Source of the DNA: Martinezella rhizogenes
GTDB taxonomy: Bacteria > Pseudomonadota > Alphaproteobacteria > Rhizobiales > Rhizobiaceae
Direction: 5' to 3'
Length of the DNA: 64,000 nt
NCBI RefSeq assembly: GCF_027460065.1
Contig: NZ_JAPYZZ010000007.1
Location: 124,001-188,000, forward strand
In this document: piece by piece, positions 55,780-64,000 of the stretch
Layout of the letters: each line of letters starts with the position of its first letter
How positions within the stretch are numbered: position 1 is the stretch's first letter
Made by a program: the position numbers and the translations under genes
The notes under the pieces: generated by a model
The model's database searches: none
Seen by the model: the letters and a program-made list of their open reading frames with translations, nothing else
Told to the model about the DNA's origin: nothing

Positions 55780-57018
55780 ATGTCCCTTCGCCTCCGTCTT
55801 CTGACCGGCATGCTGTCGGCCAGCATTCTTGCTTTTCCGGCGCTTGCCGCCGACAGCCGGTCGCTGCAGATCCTGGTGTCAAAAAGCGACCAGTCGCTCT
55901 CGCTTTATGAGAACGGTGAGATCATCGCCACCTCGAAAGTCTCCACCGGCAAGGCCGGGCACGAGACGCCGAGCGGCATCTTCTCCATTCTGGAAAAGCG
56001 AAAATACCACGAGTCGAATATCTATTCGGCCGCCCCAATGCCCTTCATGCAACGGCTGACATGGTCCGGCATCGCGCTGCACGAGGGCAAGGTGCCGAAT
56101 TATCCGGCCTCGCATGGCTGCGTGCGCCTGCCTTCGAAATTTGCCAAGTCACTTTTCGGAGACACGCAGGCCGGTGTGCATGTCATCATCACCGATCGCC
56201 CGGTTTCCCTGCGTTTCGTAGAGCATCCGGCGCTGTTTGCACCACGCGACGATGCCGACGACGGCAAGCTGCTTCTGTCGGATGTGCAGCTGCGCCCGGC
56301 GACCTTCGATGCGGCATTGGGTGCGGTCGAGGTTGCCGTCAATGAAAAGACGCAGGCCATCAAACCGGCGGTAAAGATCAAAGCCTCCTCGCCGCTGCGC
56401 ATCCTCATTACAAGGCGTGGCGAGCGGGAAAAGGTGATGGATATCCAGGCCGTACTGACCCGCCTGGGCTTCGATGCCGGTTCTGCCGATGGTTATGCGG
56501 GCGAAATGACGGTGAGCGCCATCAACGGGTTCAAGCGCTGGAAAGGGCTGAAAACATCAGGACCGCTTCTGACCGACGACTTTGTGACGTCGCTTTACGC
56601 GTCTGCCGGTGAGGATCATCCGCCGAATGGCCAGATCATGGTGCGGCAGGACTTCAAGCCGCTGTTCGAAGCAGCCATTGATATCAAGGATCCGGAAGTG
56701 GCGCTCGGAACCCATTTCCTTGAGGCCGTTTCCGTGGACCGCGCAGCCGGAACCGCGGAATGGAACGGCGTGACGCTCGAAAATCATCTGCCAGCCGCCG
56801 CCCGCAAGCGGCTTGGCATTACCGTTACCGAAGCGCCCGGCGGTTTCGACCAGTTGAGCGCCGTACTCAGCCGCCTCGAAATCCCCGCGGATATACGCCA
56901 CCGGATCGAGCAGGAGCTTTCAAGCGGAAGCTCGATCACCGTTTCCGATCTCAGTCACCAGATGGAGACAGGAACCGGAACCGACTTCATCACCGTCACA
57001 AAGGAAGGGCCGGTGTGA
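55780..57018 (+). CDS. L,D-transpeptidase (YkuD) with peptidoglycan-binding domain
   Basis: L,D-transpeptidases form 3-3 cross-links in peptidoglycan, the dominant type in Agrobacterium. The start is uncertain: 55780 (412 residues) gives a classical signal peptide (cut near PALAAD), while a GTG at 55759 is closer to an AAGGAAG. The YkuD domain (about 27-165) has the catalytic SHGCVRLP. A peptidoglycan-binding repeat (about 220-270: DIQAVLTRLGFDAGSADG) and a C-terminal region of unknown fold follow. It converges with dnaE. Confidence 0.9.
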   Translation: MSLRLRLLTGMLSASILAFPALAADSRSLQILVSKSDQSLSLYENGEIIATSKVSTGKAGHETPSGIFSILEKRKYHESNIYSAAPMPFMQRLTWSGIALHEGKVPNYPASHGCVRLPSKFAKSLFGDTQAGVHVIITDRPVSLRFVEHPALFAPRDDADDGKLLLSDVQLRPATFDAALGAVEVAVNEKTQAIKPAVKIKASSPLRILITRRGEREKVMDIQAVLTRLGFDAGSADGYAGEMTVSAINGFKRWKGLKTSGPLLTDDFVTSLYASAGEDHPPNGQIMVRQDFKPLFEAAIDIKDPEVALGTHFLEAVSVDRAAGTAEWNGVTLENHLPAAARKRLGITVTEAPGGFDQLSAVLSRLEIPADIRHRIEQELSSGSSITVSDLSHQMETGTGTDFITVTKEGPV

Positions 57019-57029
57019 GGGCTTTCGCC

Positions 57030-60530
<3,501 letters not shown>

Positions 60531-60635
60531 ATCGTCATCCTGTCATTCTGAATCGAGGGGGCGATTTTCCGATTTCCGGCGCTCAATGTCCACCATTTTG
60601 CGGCATCCATACAGGCTTCTGCGCCGGTGTCTTCT

Positions 60636-60722
60636 TCACAGGGCGGTGAGGATCACCGAAAAGCTGGCAACAAAGACAGCGATGGAAGCGAAAGCGGCAA
60701 CGTCACGGATGAAATCAGTCAT
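60636..60722 (-). CDS. 28-residue putative membrane peptide
   Basis: An ATG at 60722 with GGAGAG five bases before it opens 28 codons ending in TGA at 60636. The peptide has a polar start (MTDFIRD) and an uninterrupted hydrophobic helix (VAAFASIAVFVASFSVILTAL), enough for one membrane span. It lies between lolD and dnaE on the same strand, with the lolD terminator 140 bp upstream. Identification is by sequence features only; no family recalled with certainty. Confidence 0.5.
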   Translation of the reverse strand: MTDFIRDVAAFASIAVFVASFSVILTAL

Positions 60723-60862
60723 TGGTCTCTCCTTACTCGTTATGTTCCAACTTTGTTCTCATTTTGTTCGATTGTCAACAGGGTTCTACTGATATTCCTA
60801 TTGCTAATGTTCGAGAATCGCCTTCGGTTCCGTCCGAGCGAATGGCAAGCCGCTGACTCCAA

Positions 60863-60897
60863 AGCAAAAAAGCCCGGAGGTGAAGACACCGCCGGGC
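60863..60897 (-). terminator. Rho-independent terminator of lolD
   Basis: Read on the minus strand, GCCCGGCGGTG and CACCTCCGGGC form a stem followed by TTTTTTGC, 48 bp after the lolD stop codon. Confidence 0.88.
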
Positions 60898-60944
60898 CTG
60901 GGAAAAAATCAAATGCGAGGATAACTTTCGCGCGGTAAACCGCG

Positions 60945-61628
60945 TCAGAAATCGACGATCTTGCCGTCGGCGAGCGTCACGCGGCGATCCATGCGGTTGG
61001 CAAGGTCGTGATTATGTGTGGCGATCAGCGCCGCGAGGCCGGATTGACGAACCAGTGCCTCCAGCGCATCGAAAACATAATGCGCGGTCTCCGGATCGAG
61101 ATTGCCGGTCGGTTCGTCGGCCAGCAGCAGCAGCGGCGCATTGGCGACGGCGCGCGCAATGGCGACACGCTGCTGTTCACCGCCGGAGAGTTCGGCCGGA
61201 CGGTGCTCACCGCGATGGCCTACCCGCATATAATCGAGCAGCGCGCTTGCTCGCTTGCGTGCCTCCGCCTGCGTGAGACCGGCGATGAGTTGCGGCATCA
61301 TCACATTTTCCACCGCGGAGAATTCCGGCAGGAGGTGGTGGAACTGATAAACGAAACCGATGTCGCTGCGGCGGATCGCGGTGCGCGCTTCATCCGGCAG
61401 GCTGTTGCAGGGCGCACCGTTGATGAAGACCTCGCCGGCATCGGGATGTTCGAGAAGCCCCGCCAGATGCAGCAGAGTGGACTTGCCGGTGCCCGAAGGG
61501 GCGACCAGCGCCACCATCTCACCGCTCTTCAATTCAAAATCGGCCTTGCGCAGAATGGAAAGCGATGTCTCGCCCTGACCATAGGTTCTCTCGACACCGG
61601 TAAGCCGCAGCACTGTTTTTTTTGCCAT
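60945..61628 (-). CDS. lolD: Lipoprotein-releasing system ATP-binding protein
   Basis: LolD drives extraction of outer-membrane lipoproteins from the inner membrane. The 227-residue ABC ATPase has Walker A ([11 protein letters not shown]), the signature [14 protein letters not shown] and Walker [14 protein letters not shown]. It begins 15 bp after lolC, in one operon. Confidence 0.95.
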   Translation of the reverse strand: MAKKTVLRLTGVERTYGQGETSLSILRKADFELKSGEMVALVAPSGTGKSTLLHLAGLLEHPDAGEVFINGAPCNSLPDEARTAIRRSDIGFVYQFHHLLPEFSAVENVMMPQLIAGLTQAEARKRASALLDYMRVGHRGEHRPAELSGGEQQRVAIARAVANAPLLLLADEPTGNLDPETAHYVFDALEALVRQSGLAALIATHNHDLANRMDRRVTLADGKIVDF

Positions 61629-61643
61629 ATTGCGAAGCGGTCC

Positions 61644-62951
61644 TTATTCGTAACGCAGGGCCTGCACCGGATCGAGCTTGGAAGCCCGCCAGGCCGGGAA
61701 GATCGTTGCCAGGAAAGAAAGCGTGAGCGCCATGATGACGACGGTGATGGTCTCGCTCAAATCCATTTCGGCCGGCAGCTGGCTTAGGAAATAGAGCTGC
61801 GGATCAAACAGCACCGTGCCCGATACCCAGGAAAAGAACTGCCGGATTGACTCCACGTTGAGGCAGACAAGGACGCCGAGTGCGACGCCGGCAAAGGTGC
61901 CGACCGTACCGATGGCGGCCCCCGTCATGAAGAAGATGCGCATCACCGCGCCCGAGCTTGCGCCCATGGTGCGCAGGATGGCGATATCGCTGCCCTTGTC
62001 CTTCACCAGCATGATGAGACCTGAGATGATGTTAAGCGCCGCCACCAGCACGATGAGGGTGAGGATCATGAACATCACGTTTCTTTCCACCTGCAGGGCG
62101 GAGAAGAAGGTCTGGTTCCGCTGTCTCCAATCGGTGATATAGACCTGCCGTTCGGCGGCCTGTTCCACCAGCGGCCGGATGCCATCGACATCATCAGGCC
62201 GGCTGACGTAAAGCTCGATCGACTGCACGATGCCATCGGCATTGAAATAAAGCTGGGCTTCGGACAGCGGCATGTAGATCATGGACGCGTCATATTCCGA
62301 CATGCCGATCTCGAAGACACCTGAGATCTTGTAGGATTTGACGCGCGGATTGACGCCCATCGGCGTCACGTCGCCTTCCGGGGAAATCAGCGTGATATCG
62401 TCGCCGGCTGTCACGCCCAGCTGGGCGGCGAGCCGTGAACCGACGAGAACGCCATCACCCGCCATGAAGCCGACGAGGTCGCCGGTCTTGATGTTGGTCG
62501 CGACTTCCTTGACCTTGTCGATATCTTCCTGGCGCACGCCGCGCACCAGCGCGCCGGAGCCCGCGCCGCCGCGGCCGGAGGCAAGCGTCTGGCCCTCCAC
62601 CAGCGGCAACGCCATGGTGACGCCGGGAACAGCGGCGAATTTCTTCGCCAGCTCATCGTAATTGTTGAAGGGCTGGTCGATCGGCTGCACGATCATATGG
62701 CCGTTAATGCCGAGAATGCGGGAAATCAATTCGGTGCGGAAACCATTCATGACGGCCATGACGATGATCAGCGTCGCCACACCGAGCATGATGCCGACGA
62801 AAGAAAAACCGGCGATGACGGAAATGAACGCTTCCTTGCGCCGCGACCGCAGATAGCGCCATGCCACCATGCGTTCAAATGCGGAAAAAGGCCGGGCGGT
62901 CCTTTCCCGGGCGGAAGGAGCCGCACCCTTGTCAGCATCGGCTTTTGCCAT
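61644..62951 (-). CDS. lolC: Lipoprotein-releasing system permease
   Basis: The 435-residue LolC/LolE-type permease has an N-terminal membrane helix (SVIAGFSFVGIMLGVATLII), a periplasmic MacB-like domain (about 75-290) and an FtsX domain with three helices near residues 295-420. Alphaproteobacteria commonly use a single permease, so LolC versus LolE is only a naming choice. RBS AGGGAGACGAC precedes the ATG. proS lies upstream on the same strand, 127 bp away. Confidence 0.93.
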   Translation of the reverse strand: MAKADADKGAAPSARERTARPFSAFERMVAWRYLRSRRKEAFISVIAGFSFVGIMLGVATLIIVMAVMNGFRTELISRILGINGHMIVQPIDQPFNNYDELAKKFAAVPGVTMALPLVEGQTLASGRGGAGSGALVRGVRQEDIDKVKEVATNIKTGDLVGFMAGDGVLVGSRLAAQLGVTAGDDITLISPEGDVTPMGVNPRVKSYKISGVFEIGMSEYDASMIYMPLSEAQLYFNADGIVQSIELYVSRPDDVDGIRPLVEQAAERQVYITDWRQRNQTFFSALQVERNVMFMILTLIVLVAALNIISGLIMLVKDKGSDIAILRTMGASSGAVMRIFFMTGAAIGTVGTFAGVALGVLVCLNVESIRQFFSWVSGTVLFDPQLYFLSQLPAEMDLSETITVVIMALTLSFLATIFPAWRASKLDPVQALRYE

Positions 62952-63078
62952 GTCGTCTCCCTGATCTCAATTTGCAGGATCGGCCTTTTCCAAAGATCGG
63001 TCCCAATCGTAGCGACGCCTGCGCCATAAAACCGGAGCGGTCTTCGCATGAAGGCCGCTCCCATCTTTCCCTTTGCGC

Positions 63079-64000
63079 TCAGCCAAGCGCCTTGTTCATT
63101 GCCGCCTCGATTGTGACGGTTTCACGTTCACCGGTCTTGCGATCCTTCACTTCCACTTCGCCGTTCGCAACGGAACGCGGGCCGACGATGATCTGCACCG
63201 GCACACCGATCAGATCGGCTGTGGCGAATTTCTGGCCTGCACGATCGTCCGTATCGTCATAGAGAACATCCTTGCCGGCGTTGGAGAGCTGGTAATACAG
63301 CTTCTCACAAGCCGCATCGCAGGCCGCATCGCCAGCCTTCATGTTGATGATCACGACATCGAAAGGAGCGACTGAGGCCGGCCAGATGATTCCGTTCTCA
63401 TCATGCGATGCTTCAATGATGGCGGGAACAAGGCGTGTCGGCCCAATGCCATAGGAACCCATGTGGACAGGGTGTTCCTTGCCATCCTTGCCCTGCACTT
63501 TCGCGCCCATCGGCTCGGAATATTTGGTGCCGAAATAGAAGATGTGGCCAACCTCGATGCCGCGCGCGGAAAGGCGCTCGCCTTCGGGAATGGCGTCGTA
63601 GGCGGGTTCGTCATGCATTTCTGACGTCGCGGCGTAATCGGCCGTCCACTCGTCGAACACGCTCTGCAGCGCCGCGACATCGTCGAAATCGGTGCTTTCG
63701 GCCGGAATGGCGCGGTCAAGGAAGCTCTTGTGGCAGAAGACTTCGGATTCGCCGGTATCGGCCAGAATGATGAATTCATGGCTGTGGTTGCCGCCGATCG
63801 GGCCGGTATCGGCGCGCATCGGAATGGCGCGCAGGCCAAGACGCTCGAAGGTACGCAAATAGGCCACGAACATCTTATTATAGGAATGAATCGCGTCTTC
63901 CTTGGTCAGGTCGAAGGAATAGGCGTCCTTCATCAGAAACTCGCGCGAGCGCATGGTGCCGAAACGGGGACGCACCTCGTCGCGGAACTTCAGCTGGATG
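63079..64000 (-). CDS. proS: Prolyl-tRNA synthetase (C-terminal part; 5' end outside window)
   Basis: Reading from the window edge, the frame has no start; about 306 C-terminal residues are present. Class II motif 2 ([21 protein letters not shown]) and motif 3 ([12 protein letters not shown]) are visible, followed by the anticodon-binding domain. Between motifs 2 and 3 the editing INS domain of about 180 residues is absent, with only a short insert, as in the alphaproteobacterial-type enzyme. lolC and lolD follow on the same strand. Confidence 0.95.
   Translation of the reverse strand, partial: IQLKFRDEVRPRFGTMRSREFLMKDAYSFDLTKEDAIHSYNKMFVAYLRTFERLGLRAIPMRADTGPIGGNHSHEFIILADTGESEVFCHKSFLDRAIPAESTDFDDVAALQSVFDEWTADYAATSEMHDEPAYDAIPEGERLSARGIEVGHIFYFGTKYSEPMGAKVQGKDGKEHPVHMGSYGIGPTRLVPAIIEASHDENGIIWPASVAPFDVVIINMKAGDAACDAACEKLYYQLSNAGKDVLYDDTDDRAGQKFATADLIGVPVQIIVGPRSVANGEVEVKDRKTGERETVTIEAAMNKALG

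Overview
The window is high-GC alphaproteobacterial chromosome and reads as core genome of an Agrobacterium of the tumefaciens/fabrum group (Rhizobiales). The gene content and order fit what I recall of the A. fabrum C58 circular chromosome from the growth pole ring gene to the dnaE/lolCD region, in the reverse of the C58 numbering. That placement is memory plus inference; no search was run. Supporting marks are the giant GPR-like repeat protein, a divK-pleD pair beside DUF3572 and dinB, an NDUFA12-type complex I protein beside a DUF2155 protein, an RNase E with an acidic insertion, and a Rhizobiales-type palindromic intergenic element. I found no prophage, insertion sequence, CRISPR array, rRNA or tRNA.

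0-14 kb: the 3' part of the growth pole ring gene; an AT-rich islet with a small lipoprotein; a phzF-like gene; nadK; an exported protein; an isochorismatase-fold hydrolase; prfB with a programmed +1 frameshift; and the cell-wall genes mrcA (PBP1a) and amiC. 14-20.7 kb: rne behind a 615-bp non-coding stretch, then an SDR / antibiotic-monooxygenase / NIPSNAP operon divergent from an ArsR-type regulator, and an aminotransferase. 20.8-27 kb: a DsbA-like protein, aroQ, accB-accC, aat, small envelope and complex I genes, and two overlapping acetyltransferases. 27-34.5 kb: gatB, a YjhX/TopAI-type toxin gene divergent from an acetyltransferase, gatC-gatA, a UPF0173 hydrolase, a PhnA-type protein, ruvX and a small membrane-protein pair. 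34.7-43.3 kb: TetR regulator, acetyltransferase, aidB, NTF2-fold protein, pyrB with a degenerate dihydroorotase, plsY, dprA. 43.5-51.2 kb: topA-rnr, DUF983, NUDIX, an MFS transporter, rpmG. 51.2-52.05 kb has no convincing gene. 52-64 kb: pleD-divK, DUF3572, dinB with an N-terminal zinc ribbon, an L,D-transpeptidase, dnaE, a 28-residue membrane peptide, lolD, lolC and the 3' part of proS.

Much of the window bears on cell-envelope growth and cell-cycle polarity: GPR, PBP1a, AmiC and an L,D-transpeptidase for polar growth, DivK and PleD for polarity, AccBC and PlsY for lipids, LolCD for lipoproteins. The rest is mostly translation (RF2, GatABC, Aat, L33, ProS) and nucleic-acid maintenance (RNase E, RNase R, TopA, RuvX, DprA, DinB, DnaE). 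Points worth a second look are a three-unit higher-order repeat in GPR, the YjhX-acetyltransferase pair in a window that also holds topA, an SDR lacking the YxxxK catalytic pair, a dihydroorotase homologue lacking its metal ligands, and two very short genes at 34346-34507 and 60636-60722.
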